This document shows positions 24,601 to 39,600 of a stretch of DNA of 64,000 bases, piece by piece. This DNA is from Distichodus sexfasciatus (taxonomy: Eukaryota > Chordata > Actinopteri > Characiformes > Distichodontidae): the NCBI GenBank assembly GCA_032718565.1, contig JAVGVS010000488.1, forward strand, positions 1 through 64,000, in the 5' to 3' direction. The translations under genes were made by a program, and so were the position numbers. The notes beneath the pieces are model-generated. The model was not told the DNA's origin, ran no database searches, and worked only from the letters and a program-made list of their open reading frames with translations. Numbering within the stretch: position 1 is the first letter of the stretch; each line of letters begins with the position of its first letter.

Positions 24601-27600
24601 TTTGAAAGCATTCTTTGTGTACAGCATTTTTTCACACCTGCCTAAAACTTTTGCACAGTACTGTATATCATACGCGAGTTAGGTTAGACTGGGCCTAGAC
24701 CGGGCAGGTCAGTGTTAAAACTTTTACAATCCTGCAGTCCTGCTCTTATAGCCTAAATTCTATAATTAAAATCTACTTAAAAGTTCCATTATGACTTCAT
24801 AACGAGGCGTCCAAGATCTTTCTTTCTTGCTGCGGTCTGAAACGACAGTGCTGTCCATTAGATCTTTAAACAGAAAACAACTCGAATTAACCGTATAATC
24901 CTTGTGTAAATTGTGTAGATGTTTAAAATGAAGGAGGTGTGAAGCCGCTTGTAAATGGACGTGTTGTGACTAGTGGCTCTGTCGGTTCCACACTGCAGGC
25001 ACAAGGGGAAGAATGCTAAAGTTAGACCGGGAAAACAGCTGTGAGTAGTACTGAGCCTGTGTGTAAGCGTGTGTGGGTCGATTTTTCCCCTGACTAAGTG
25101 CTGGACCAGGGTAAAAGTCACCAATGCGGCTCCGCAGGCACAGCCACGGTCTGGCGGGGATAATGTTAGTCTTAATGAATTTTCCATTTTAGAGTAGGAC
25201 CTATAAAAGCATAAGGTTAAACCAACTAGTCTGAACACTGACTCGATCATTACATGAAGCTCTACAGAAGAGAAAGAAACGGCAGAAACCAGTTCATTAC
25301 TAGACAGCGTTTTTTAATACTAGGGATGCACCATAATATCAGAATCATATCAGAATTGGACGATGCCATTTTTAAGGGTTTTTCCCCCTTTTCTTTTAAT
25401 TTTCTTTACCCCCCTCCTCCTTTTATTATATTTTCATTTTTTGTATATACAATGGCCCTAATACAAGTCTGTTTTCACATGCAAATTAGGGATTTTTATT
25501 TCACAAAGCAACTAAGACAGACGCTTAGATTTGCCCGATATTGTCAGCCGATATTGTTTGTCGGAAAGGTAGCCCTTGTGCCAGGCATGTCCAAACTCTG
25601 GGGTGGGATTTTATACGGCCTGCACCTTCAGTCTTAAAATGTCTGACGTTCTTTTGTGCCAAAATCTGTATACATAATGTGTACCACTTAGGGCTGGGCG
25701 ATATGGCCTACAAATAATATCGCAATATTTTTTAAGTTATATCGCAATACACAATATATATCGCAATATATGTGACCCGATCTGCCGTAATGAGTCGGAA
25801 GTCGGAGTTCTATTTATTTAGGTACGGGCCGATTATGTTGACAAACATCACAAAAATAGCGATTTTTCTTTTTTGGAGACCAGATTAATTTTGAAGACCT
25901 TTTCTTTCATATAAGACCAAAAAAGAATAATCGATTTATGTTTGTCAACATAATCTGCCCGTATCTAAATAAATAGAACGCCGACTTCCGACTCATTACG
26001 GCAGATCAGGTCACATATTATCTCTTTTTGGGAGAGATTTCCCACAATCCCCTATGAAGTAATAGTAAAAATCACGTCCAGGTTTATTTCAATGAACGGG
26101 ACAAGGACAAGGACTGACGCTCGCCTGCTACCCTAATGTTCAGCTCGGGTAAGGGGATAAATGCTAAGCCCCACCCCAGTGCGACAGCTGATTTGCCGAT
26201 GCCACCGTCAAATTTCATTTTCACCGGAGTGTTCTGGATGGGCTCTGCTATGAGAAAGCGGGGAGGTGAAATGCGAAAGTGACGTACATGCTGTCTGTTT
26301 AACATTAATATTAATGAGGATTTGCACTCGATATTCACCATATCAGACATCCCAACCTGCAAAAACTCATTTCAGGGAGCACCCCAACCCTAACCCCAAC
26401 CCCAACCCCAACCCCAACCCTAACCCCAACCCTAACCCGTCCGTACTGACATCTAATTGGCTTATTTTGCTAAGTAAACCAATCAGGATGCTCTTTGTCT
26501 AGCACGGGCTACATGAACAGGCACACACGCAGTGATCTACACATACGCACGTTCTCTGTCTCTCTCGTTCCGTCGTGTGTGCGCTTCTCTCAAGTACGCG
26601 ATGCTCACGCTACTGTCTCGCGTGCATGCTCTTGTTTGCTTGCTCTAGTTTCCGGGATATTTTATTCAATTTGCGGGGATCAGGGAGCCGCTATCAATAT
26701 GCGGGAGACTCCCGGAACTTCCGGAAGACTTGGGATGTCTGCCATATAGTCATTTATTATGTGGAACAAGCCACAATACAACTAGTATATTCGATATACC
26801 GTCCACTCCCAGTACCAATACACTTTTTTACCATAAACTCTAGCGTCTTCTTAGTGCTTCTGCTATAACTGTAAAATGACGTTGTTATGCTTCCCTAATC
26901 TCATAGACCGAAGTAGCGGCTACGTTGTGGTTAGGTCAATTTGAACGAGCAGGAAATGAAAATTTCGTATTCTGATATCAGAAGTGAAACAGAAAATTCA
27001 CTGTAGTGGCAACAACCACAGGCAGATCTGCTTTTTATATATACCATACTTACACCTGGTCTTCACGTTTTCTCAATCTAAATGTATGCTCGTGTTATGC
27101 CAGAGAAGGATTAGATTTTATGTCAACGCTCTTCTTGCAAAGTTTTAATTCCAGAACTGAATGAAATATTGTCTTGTTTACACTCAGAATTCATGAAACT
27201 TGGATCTCCTTTAATCCAAAGCCAATTTGGATTAGACGTTTGTGGCGACATTGTGAGGACATTCCGGTGTGGGAGGATCTCATAATGAAAAAATGCTTTG
27301 CATACTAAACAAGGCACAATACCACTTTTTATGTCTGATATTGTAAATCTGGATATCTGACAGTACGATGCAAATCCGATTCAGTCTCTGAGTTGTTTTT
27401 ATTGTTGTTTTTTTTACAGAAAACAGAAAATTATGCTTTAAAAAATCTGTGAATACATGACAGATTATTCTGTTCTGCTTAAGGAAATACTTGACTTAAA
27501 TACTTTATTATTAAACACAGTTTACACACAGTTGTGTAATTTAGTGACGCTCCCTAATCCTGCGGCGCTAAAACCATCAGGAACACAGAGATTGTGAGCG

Positions 27601-30600
27601 AGAGCTGGTGTTGTTAAGGAAATTAAACAGTATAATCATGTGACTTGCATTTGGGGTTGTAATGTGTTGCCCAATGCCACTGATACCCGATACCCCTGAT
27701 AATCAGTCCAGCCGATATTAGGCATTTTGCCAATTATCGGTATCAGTGTTTAATTTTGACCATCACCGATATTAAGTAATTACAAGGTGCGCTACTGTGG
27801 CTCCACTGCCATCTCTTCTTTCTGTGCCGTTTGTTCTCGACTCACTGCTTCATTTAATGTCCCGCCCACAACAGTCTCTGATTGGCTGTGTGTCACATGA
27901 GTAGTAATCCATCAACGCTGAAGCCTTGTTGTTACTCACACCACACTCACACACAAGCGCAGCGTGAAGCTCCGAGACGTAGAAGAGAGAGGAGAGTTTC
28001 CGTTGAGGTTGGTGTTTGTACAATTAAATTTTTTTGTAAAATTCTTTTAAAAAATTCAGATTTTTCTTTTTTTTTTTGCACAACAGTTCCAAATATCGAT
28101 TATCGGCACAGTTAACTAGTAATAATCGTTATTGATATCGGCCATGAACAGCCAATATCGGTCGACCTCTGGTAAGAACTGGTCTTCATACGGGAAAATG
28201 GTTTTATAGAAAATACCAGCTTTTGTTTGTAAAGTTGAAAGACATTAAGGTTGGGGTTGGGTTTAGTATTATTAACATCAAAATACTTATTGCTGAAGTT
28301 AATGTAGTTACCTCACAAAAACAGCAAGATGCTTGTGTGTGTGTGTGTGTGTGTGTGTGTAGGGTAGAGTGCAGCTGGCCTGCCATGTTTTAGATTCAGG
28401 GCGTCTCCGACCCCAGCAACAGCCGAGTGCAGACAAAGAGGGTTTCTCTGCATCGGTAGCTTCACGTTGCAAACACAGCTCCCAAGATGTTTAGATAAAT
28501 CACGAGCAAACTAGGAGCAAATATTATCAGTAGTCACATGACAGAGTTTGTCAGGGTCTGCGTGCATGATTATTTAAACCAGAGGAAAGCAAAACGACCA
28601 CAATTTGAAGAAAGAGCTCATTTTTAGGAGGGTTGGCTTGTGGTTTAGGAGGTTGGCGTTCTGTCCCACTGTCAGGCTGAGAGGCTGGTTCTATCTCTCA
28701 GAACGTGGAGCTCTGTATCATTAACTAGCTTGTCGATCACACGGGCCTAATTGAAGCGGCTTCCTCGGCAGCAGACTACGCAGCAAAACCCTGCTTCCCT
28801 TCACACCATAACGATTTCCTGACAAGACCGACGGCTTCGCCCTGCGCACTCGACGCAACAAAGCCAGCGATGAAACCGGCTGCTTGTTCAGGATGACTCC
28901 GCATAAACAAAGGGTTCGAGATAAAGACGGGGGAAAATGTAGATTTCCTGTCAATTAGGTCACAGGAATGAATGTAGGCCAAATGCGCTTTGGGGAAAAC
29001 TGTGTAAAAGACGGAAAGTGAGGAGTGAAATGGTATAGCAAAGGCATAAATATAACATTAATTAGATATTTTTAGATATGAAGCACAAGCAGTTGGCTCA
29101 GTGTGCAGGGAGGGACTGTAGCATGACATTACTGGGAGATGTGCTTCACAGTGCTTTAAATACCTCAAATATTGTAACAAGTTGTGCTTTAAATATCTAA
29201 AATATTGCAATATTTAATGCGAAAATAATATCAAATATAGCCACAAGCGGTAACGAGCGGGGTACAAGCAAAAGTCGCAAAAAGCAGCACAAAAAGATGA
29301 TCCTGTAAGTGCCAAAGTCAGTGAATCAGACTGTATAAATGTATGTAGCATTTTTATGTAGCGTCCCCTATTGTTCATTATATATTTCTCTGTTCAATAT
29401 CTAATTTTTAATTGTTTATACCAAATTTCAACAAAATCAGACTGACAGTTATTGAGATATAGGTAGTTAGCATTTATAGCGCCCCCTATTGTTCAATTAG
29501 CGCCACTGATAATAACTGTGCCAAAGCAGTTCAAAGATACCACTGTTTACGCAAAACAAGTCACGTCCTGGTGCAATTAATTAGCTAATTTTAGCCGTCC
29601 CTTAGTGAAATCCTTCACAATATTAGGCTAAGTCCACAGATTCATTTGACACCTCACTTGCTAATTAGCCTACGTGGAGTTCACAAAAGCTTGTTTTGCA
29701 TATTATACAAATTATCTCACTTTGTGTGCTTGGACCCCTAATTATTGTTCTCTTTGCTAATTAAAAATGAAGGTTTTACTAGTGGTAACAATCCACAATA
29801 TTTTCAATTATTATCCTCTTTGCTATTTGAAAGACAGGAGTTTTAATAATGGTAACAATCCACAAAATTCGACTACTGCTGTACCACTGCTGCAGGGGCA
29901 TAACGGTTAGGGCGTTCGCCCTGTGAGTGGAAGGTAGCTGGTTTAAATCCAAGGAATGGTAAAGGTATCACTGAGGTACTCATGAGCAAGGTACCGTCCC
30001 CAAGCACAGCTACCCGGGCGCTGCCCATGTTAGCTGCTTCTTCACAGATGGGTCAAAACTGTGTGCTGTGCTGTGTTCACAATGACAAATAATCACTCAC
30101 AAATTTATTTTACAAGGTAGTTAAGATGTATTAAATATTTACACGGCAGCAACAGAAAGATCTCAGAGATCAAAGATCTCTTCTAATCAAAAAGCTAATT
30201 TTATGTTAGTGCACTAATAGAATTTTATGATATTAGTTATTACTCCTTTCACCATAACAATCACATGGTCTGCCCTCCCGCACTATAAAAACCTCACAAT
30301 TTGGCCTTCCATGAAGCAGACAAAAGCCAGCAACGCTAAATGAGTCAAAGAAGACTAAATATAGCCGTACACGAGTCTCAAGGGGAGCCCTGGAAAGTAC
30401 TGGAGCCTCTGGCGGCCAGCAGGCCTGGACGAGTCGCTCAGCCGGCGTTTTAACGGTGCAGGAGCCCCTGAAGACTGGGTAGATTTCCCTGTTAAAGTAA
30501 AAGTACCTCCTGGGCTTAAAAACCACCTTCAAGTTTCGGATTCCTTAGAAATCAGTAACCATAAATCAGCCGATGTCCGATCTCCAGAACCTCCAGATAA

Positions 30601-33600
30601 AAGTTAGGATTGGGGTTACCATTCTGGGGTGTGACTGTTTTTCAATGTAGCATAATTATTAGGAGGGTTTTTCCGGGCTGGGCACGACGGCAGACGCAAT
30701 GAGTTTGTCAATTAAAGATCTCCTTGTGCAATCTGACATCACTGAATTCTTTCGCAGGTGCAGGCATGCCGGGTCAATCTCGGCAGTCGCTTGCGCAAAG
30801 AGAAGCACGTAGGCGCTGGTTAATGATGTCTAAGATGCAGAGATGTCTGGCACCATTAATGACTTTAATTAAGTCCATTTACCTAAACGAGTCATTTTTA
30901 TTAACATTCAGTATCTTCCCTTGACTTACACCTTTAATTACTGATCACAGTTATGTATTGCATTTACGCTATTAACTTCACAAAGAAATGTGCTTTATAT
31001 ATTAGGAGAAATAAAATAAAATTTAATAGAAATAAAATATTCAGATAACACAGACACTGGCAACATCAATCCATATAGAATAAACACGGCACGATACCAC
31101 CTTTTTATGTGTGATACAGACTTAAATCCTGTTTTCCTACTAAAACAATGTCATAATTACACACCCATATGTATATGCTAAATGATTTATTATTCAAATA
31201 ACATCTCAAACATGATTCCTTTAAACACAGTTGTGTCATTTAGTGACGCTCCCTAATCCTGCGGCGCTAAAAGCATCAGGAACACAGAGATTGTGAGTGA
31301 GAGCTGGTGTTGTTAAGGAAATTAAACAGTATAATGGTGTGATGTGCTTTTGGGCTTGTAGTGTGTTGTGTTGCTTGTTCTGCTCGTTGTCATATCAATA
31401 TGTAGGAATTAGTGTGAATGTTGAACAATAAACCAGCTTTACCACAGTCACACTTCCCATGCGCACATTTACCGATCGGCTCCATAGATCGGTCCAACGC
31501 CACCGATACCTGATCCAGCTATTTGAGTCGTTATCGGGCCGATATCCGCTTAGGGAGGTTAGGGAGTTGACCCCGTGATCGGAGGGTTGAGTTACTTTTA
31601 AACGTTAGCAGGTGCAAACAAGCACAAAATCACTCCTCTGACAGTATCCATCCTTCAGTCTTCAACATAAACAAACGTCTATAATAGCCGGTTTAAGTGA
31701 CTGAAACCTGTGGACGATAGCCGCAATCTCACAAAAATATCAGTTTTCATAAATACCCATGTGTACGGGGCCAGAATTCAACAGAATTAACACTCAGATT
31801 TTTGCCGATACATAACAACAAGCAGCACTTACAATACAGCTATTTTCTTGATATTTTCAGTGTTTATTCAGGATGCACGTCCATCATATTATTGTGATGC
31901 ACCTCTGTGTCATGCGAGGGGGGTTGTGGGAAATGTAGACCTCGCCCAGAAAGAGAGAACATATTGAGATATATATTGTGTATCGTGATATAGCTTAACA
32001 ATATCGCGATATTATTTTTAGGCTCAGGTTCAGGTTCACACAGTGCTGGGGTAAATGAACTTTATTGCACAATTCACAAAACTAGACCTCACAGTGTTAG
32101 TCACCTGCTACTCATAGCAAGACACGAGCGTAACACATGGTATAGCTCTCTGTTGATTTTCATTTAGACCTCAGAACCTGACATTCTGGCGTAGGACAAA
32201 AGGCGAGGAGCAAAACCGCCTACTGAGAAATTCTTCAGTGTGTTGGAATCCATTGCATTCGGCAGGTTTATTGTTTTCACTGCCAACAGGAACACCTATA
32301 AAATCACCTGCTCCATACGGGCGTTTGTTTTTACCGGCCAGGTGATTCTGTGACGGTGGGAAAGTGGGTCTCAGGTCCCCTGTGTGTGTGTGTGTGCTGT
32401 TGTGTGGGGCATTTTAGAAACTTTTCTTAGAGAATGAATGGAATCTGGTCACTCTGCCACTCGCTCTTCCCATGGTACAACTTACAACATATTACCATAA
32501 AAGGCACATCAAACACAGCCCCGAAGGCTCATTGCGGGGGGATCTGACATGGCCTGGCATCAGTCCCTTAGAGGCTTAGAGGGAGATGGTTTGATTTGAT
32601 TTGAGATGGAATTGGGTCGATCTGTAAATGTGCGCACGCTCAGTAGGTTCTTCATGGGAAGTGTGACTGTGGTAAAGCTGGTTTATTGTTCAACATTCAC
32701 ACTAATTCCTACATATTGATATGACAATGAGCAGAACAAGCAACACAACACACTACAAGCCCAAAAGCACATCACACCATTATACTGTTTAATTTCCTCA
32801 ACAACACCAGCTCTCACTCACAATCTCTGTGTTTCTGATGCTTTTAGCGCCACAGGATTAGGGAGCGTCACTAAATGACACAACTGTGTTTAAAGGAATC
32901 ATGTTTGAGATGTTATTTTAATAATAAATCATTTAGCATATACATATGGGTGTGTAATTATGACATTGTTTTAGTTGGAAAACAGGATTTAAATCAAGTA
33001 TTTCCTTAAGCAGAACAGAATAATCTCAGTCATGTATTCAGACATTTTTTAAATCATTATTTTCTGTTTTATCTTTAAAAAAGACTCAGCGACTGTATCG
33101 GATTTGTATCCTATCGGCAGATATCCAAATGTACAATATTGGTATTGTATCGGACATTAAAAAGTGGTATCGTGCCATGTCTACTCATTAAAGACATGCA
33201 ACTTGACACTTCTATCACGTCTCCCTTGAGGGTTTAGCTACAAGGGCAGATAAGCAATCAAAGTTGGGGTTTGTTCGCCACAAGATCGGAAGGTTGTCGG
33301 TTCGAATCCCAGACTGGTAAAGGTACCGCTGAGGTATTCATGAGCAAGGTACTGTTCCCACGCACAGCTCCCCATGTCAGCTGCCCACTGCTCCTTCATG
33401 GATGGGTCAATTGCAGAGGTCACATTTCGTGGTGATGCACTTTGAGCTGTGGTGTGTTCACAATGACAAATAATCACTCTGGGCGATCACTGTGGGCGAT
33501 TTGACCTCAAATCATTATCACAACTAAACATTTGATCTAAATTAAGATTCATGAATAATTATTTTGATCTGGATTTTTTTGGGGGGGGGTTTGCCCTCAT

Positions 33601-36600
33601 AGTTCACTGACCAAGGTTTGTACTGTATATAGGTTGAACTATTAAAGGGAGGGAACAAACACACATGTAGTCGCAGACTGGACGGGTGGAGTCATGTGAC
33701 AGCTCATGCAACTGTAAGTGTTTACACACACTGGGGAAAGAATTAACAGAATACTTTTTGAAGAATTTCTAAATAATTGATATAACCAACATAGGCACAA
33801 CTGCATCAATTACAGCTCTAATTCCCGGTTTTGCTTAACTGTCGATTAATAATGAAGAACACCATCGTCATCGTAACTCATTCCTGATGAAATTTGATAG
33901 ATCAGTGTTTAAGGGGGAGAGTTGTAGTGGTCTGAGTGACTCAAGCGCTGTGTTGTTGACCATTACACTGTGAGCTCCAAGTCTCAGGAGAGGCTTAAAG
34001 CAGTTGAGGAAAACCTTTAACCCCTTGAACTTTTCCTGCTATTAGGAAATGGAAGTCACTCTGGATAACAGCGTCTGATAAAAGGCATAAATGTAAATAA
34101 ACGGTTATAGGTTAATGGAATATTAAGAGTCAGGTGCGTTAAATTTGAGCTGAATCTAATCTCTTCAGGTTGGAAGGTGTCCAGGAGTAGGATTAGACTT
34201 GACCTAGTGTCTGGACTATGTTCTGTATAATATAATATAATACAATATAATATTTTCAGTTTGAAGGGGTACATGCTTCATAAAATCTCATGATTCAACT
34301 CTTGGGCTCACAATTCGGTTCAAAATCAATTCACTTTTCATTTACGACTCAATACATAGACACATCTGTTTCCAGATTGCTGTTTTGAGGTACTTTTCCC
34401 ATTTGACTCTGGCAGAGTTAGGGTTATGAATCCTTTTTTTGCAATGCATGAATCGATCGTGAATCAACAGAGAAGGAATCGTGAATCAACTCAATCTGAT
34501 TTTATTAGTTTGTACCGTCTCCAACACATCTTGAGGTCCCTGTCATTTCCCAGCCTACTGACCTACAAAGCCTGCTCTTACTCAGACAATCCCATTACAA
34601 ATAGTTACAAACACTAAAAACGAAACTTGTTTCTGCGAAATTAAGTGGAAGACCGGTTAGCAGAAACCCCAGCGAAATCGTCCCAGCCCTCACACTTAGT
34701 CGCGTCACCAACCACCTGACATATCTCAGCTTTGTGAGAAATTCGGTAAATGACAGCGTAGCCTCCCATGTGTAGCTTTGATGCACCAACAGTCCTCCTC
34801 GATTAAACAGGCCCATATTTTCAGCAACATGTCTGACGTGGGCCCGACGATCACACACAAAAAAACAGTTTGTTCTGAGAGGTTTCCAATGATAGCGGCA
34901 GAGACAGGAAGTGGTTTGATCACGTCACTCTTGCCCTCTCAGCGGCACCGGCAGGAGGAAGTGGTCCGGCTCAAAGGCGTCTGATTTCCCAGACCGGGAC
35001 AGACAGAGCTGGGTACAGCGAAACAGCAGGGCTTCTGATAGCTTAGCACTACCTCCAAAAAAAAGCTCAAATTAAGCTCTAAACCGGCTCTGTTCATGCT
35101 GATGACGGTGTCAGGCAACTTCCTAAATAACAAGGACGAGATTGCACTCGTGCATTCAAGCTCTAATTCGAGTCCCTGAGGGCCACATTTAACCCATCAT
35201 TTTTATCTTTTTGTGTATACGTTCTAGGGGTGTAAGAATGTTTTGATTCATTGATCAACTAGCCCATAAAATCAGCCCAAAATAAAAAGGTCGATCAGAC
35301 TTCATCCTTAAAGGAACCTGATGTTCATACTTGTAAAGCTAGACTTTAATCAACAGCTGTTCTTCAAGCTACTGCTGACTGCAGAGTTAATGCAGAGTTA
35401 AATCCTGTCCGTACAATATCTACATAGTCAAAAATACATAAAGAAAAGCTTTTACCGCCCCAAAATTCACTGATTTAAGATAAAGCATTTTGTAAGAATA
35501 CACTGATCTACATCAATACGTCAACAACCACACTACTGATCCAAAATGAAAACATAGATCAGACATCATGCATCATTTTTAAGTGAATTGAAATTAGTGA
35601 TTATTTGTCATTGTCAATAAGAGTTGACCGATTATGGGGGGCCGATATTAGGCATTTTGCAGATTATTGGTATCTGTGTTTAATTTTGATAATCACCAAT
35701 ACTTAAAAGTAATTACAAGGTGCACTACTGTGGCTCCACTGCCATCTCTTCTCTCTGTGCTGTTTGCTCTCGACTCGCTGTCTCATTTAACATTCCCATC
35801 ACAACAGTCTTTGACTGGTTATGTCACACGAGTCGTAGCCAACCACTGCTGAAGCCTTGTTGTCACTCACAAGCGTAGCGTGGTGTTCCGAGAAGGAGAA
35901 GAGGAGAGAGGAGAGTTTCAGCTGAGCTTGGCATTTGTAAAATTTAATATTTTGACAGAAATTATCTTTTTTTTGGTTATCGGCCTTGCTAACCTGCAAT
36001 AATCAGTATCGATATCGGCCCTGAAAAAACAATACTGGTCAACTTCTGATAGTGAACACACCACAGCACACCTCTGCATTTGACCTATCCGTGAAGTAGC
36101 AGCTATAGAGCAGCACATGGGGAGCAGTGCTTAAGGATGGTACTTTGAGTACCTCAGTGGTACTTTTACTAGTCCTGGACTTGAAACGCCAACCCTGCAG
36201 GGCCAACTCCCTAACCGTTACGGAACCAACTGCCCCAAGTTTAACGTCTTTCCTCAAGCCAGTGCAGAACCCGTCAGCTGGATTGGTCATAACTTTTGTT
36301 AAGTGTGATAACACAGGGTACTGGGGCGGTAATAATGATTGCTTTCACTGGCTTCTGAACCGAACAGAACCAAAATCGAGTCGTACCAGACAGTGTGTTC
36401 TTAGCAGACACAAAATAATTGTTTGTTGAATCAATATATTGTATTGTGATGAAAGTTGTGATTTCAACCCCTGATATCATCTCGAAAACATACTGCCATA
36501 ATGGCACATCAAACACAGCCCAAAAGCACCACTGGGGGATCTGACGTGGCCTGGCACCTCCCACGGTACCATCCCTCAAGGGGCTTAGAAGGCGCTGATG

Positions 36601-39600
36601 TTGATTGTGTGATGTATTTGAGGCTCATTAAAGACACACAACTTGACACTTCTACTATAATCACCACACCTTAAGTCATCCCTTGAGAGTCTATATTCTT
36701 TGAATTAGCATATATTCACACCTGCCTTGTTTAGTTCGCTTTAAACGAACCCAAGTTCATTTCCTTCCTTTGGTTCTGACCTTTTGGGCAGGTGTGAATA
36801 CAAGCAAGACCAAACAAGCGTAGGTGGTTGTGGTTCGGTTCCAAACCAGCTCTGGCACGGTTGGTTTAAGGTGTGAAAGCAGACCTTTTTGGATTTAACG
36901 GGCTCCCGTCGTTGTCGTGCATTATGGGAAATAATAGTTTGTATAACTACACAACACACAGACGTGTATATCCAGTGCTAGAAATGAGCGGTAAGTTAAC
37001 GTGGAGCTCCGAGGAGAGCTCTCCTTCACAGCACGTCTTCACCGTTGCAAAATTACTAAGATCATATTGTAAAACTGACGTTGCATCAAACGCTCTCGAC
37101 GCTCAGACATTTCTGCACACGTATGTAACTGTATAAACCATATCGCTATAAGGACAAGTAGAACAGCAGGCAACATCTCTGCCCCACACGTTTCTGTCCA
37201 ATGGTTGAACGACTTTAGCACACATGTGGTGTTGATTCTATTTAAGTCTTATTTTAATTCAAATCTGATGACATCGAGTGGAAGAGGCATGACACACATA
37301 AAGGCACACACTTTAAGTTCCCATATAGGCATAACAGCAACTTTGAAGTGTGTGGCAGAAGAACTTCTAGTGTTTATGACTTATGCCAGAACAGAAGAAT
37401 ATAGCAAAACTGACAAGTTTTCAAATGAGGAACTTTATCAGGGCAAAATCTTGAAACGCACAATACCAACCAGCAGCACAACCGGAACAATGTGAATTGA
37501 CGCAGAAAAAGACGCAGAACATTTGGAATGCACTTGACGATCACACAGTGAAAGAATACAGAAGACACAATAAAAACTGTAGATAAACTTGGGTGTGAGT
37601 GCCAAACACACACACACACACACACCATGATGACATCAACAAGCTGTCAATGCTCAGCAACAATCAAGAACCTTCAAGCTATTAGTAGGCAATGTGATTA
37701 CTAAGACAGACGGCAATAAGTAATCAGTCCACCAGAAGCTCGCAGACAAGCTTTAGAGTCAAACAGGAAAATCTAGCTCACGTATTAGTGTAAACCAGCT
37801 CTTAACTGAACTCACACAAAGAGCACAAAAGTACAGGAAAAATGCAACACAACGCATGTTCCCTTATTATCTGAGGAGATTTACTTTACCAAAGGCAAGA
37901 GCAGACTGAAAGAGCGATGCATAATTCAATCACACAATCTGCTGTCTTACTTCACCAAGCATATGCTGTGTCACTGCTGCTATTTAAACAGCCATTAGCA
38001 GCATTGGCGCTACTTCTTGCATCACCTTGGTGCGAGGCTCATATCCTGCACCTGCTGAGTCCGTTTCCATGGTAGCCATTCATAAAGACCACTTGCTGTA
38101 GGCATCGTCCTGACCTCAGTGACAAACCGGACATGCCTATGGTACATTACGCTACTCCTGCCACCCAATAAAAACACGCCAAAATCAAGTACTATATATT
38201 TGCATCTTTATTTACAGCATCTTTGTCATGTATTAAACTTGAGCACTTACAATGTGGACCACTAGAGGGCGGGACGTTGAAGATGCCAGCCGCTCACACT
38301 CTTTTTACAGAATCTAGCCATCTCTTATCCCAGCAATAATATTTATACAAAGGAGAGGTAGGAGGAATCTCACTGTAACTGTGCTTTTGTAACCTGCAGT
38401 TAAATCTCTACAAGGGAAATTGCATGCCAAAGCCTGGTATTCTACAAGAGATGTAATCTGTCAATCCTCAGATTCCAACTTTCACTCAGTGACGCATGAA
38501 AAATGACATATGCCAGCTGTTTATAACAGGTGGTTAATCTTATCCAAACTATTGTTGTTATACTGTTGTAATAACATGAACATAATGCTATAACACTGTA
38601 ATAAATTACACTGGAATACCATTGCATATCAGTGCTTGTCCTGATCAGTGACGTCTGTGTGCAAATCTGTTATCCTGTTTAACATGCAAGCATTGACACA
38701 AACAGATTTTAAGATCATTTATGACGGACATTATTTCCTGGTTTAATTGGTGAAAACCTGGTTAAACTGGTTTGGCAACAAATCCAAATTGAAGATTTGT
38801 TCGGAAAGAACCATTCTAGAACGAATGGGGTCATTTTCTAGAGCAGTGCACCTGCACCAAAAATAAAAACAACTAATTTGATTTTCAGTCGACTTGTTTG
38901 GAGTGTGAAAACTCTAAAGCATACTGAACATATCGAAAGAAGAAGAGTGTTGTGACTTCCCATCTGAAGTGATTTATAGATTCAGATTGAATTTCCAAAC
39001 TGAAGTCAGTTATCTATTCTTACATCAGTCATTATCTCGAAGAGACATTTCTATTAGATTAGTCATGGGAAATGAGACCTGGGCGAGCTTTCCTTCTGTA
39101 TCAAGCAGCAGCGAAAGTTGCAGCGTAACGTGTTTGATTTCATTCGCCTTACACAGCGGTGCACTTCCTGCAACCTGCGCATGCGCACATCATAGCGACG
39201 ATGCCGAATCGATATATTGTTCACCTCTCTTCAAAACAATGTGTATGTGAAACGTAAATGTATGTACCAACTTAAACCAGCTCCTTTGCTTGTTTAAGAG
39301 TCTGAGTAATGTTCCCAACTTAATTTTTTTTAAAAATTCTTCAAAATATCAGTCAGTTAAGACGGCTGATGGGGGAATAAGGAAGTCGCCTGCGGTCTAG
39401 AGCTTTACCTGGTTTACAGGTAGAGCAACAGCTGTAACTCGAGATCCAAGACTCTAGTCTAAATGTGGATATTAATTTCGCATCTGACAGTAAATATTCA
39501 TGGCAATTCTGTTTGAAAGGAATTCTTTCCCCGTCGTGCGTTGGACGCGATTTTCAACTCGTACACACTATCCCACTAGCGAGTGTTTACACTTCCTGGA

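Noticed and set aside
24858..25250. 130-codon minus-strand open frame in nbeal2 intron 1
   Set aside because: No homology, low-complexity hydrophobic composition, and no splice context; likely chance.
29893..30100. tRNA-like A and B boxes, here and at the other SINE copies
   Set aside because: Sequence around the boxes does not fold as a full tRNA and each copy continues into a shared SINE body, so these are SINEs, not tRNA genes.
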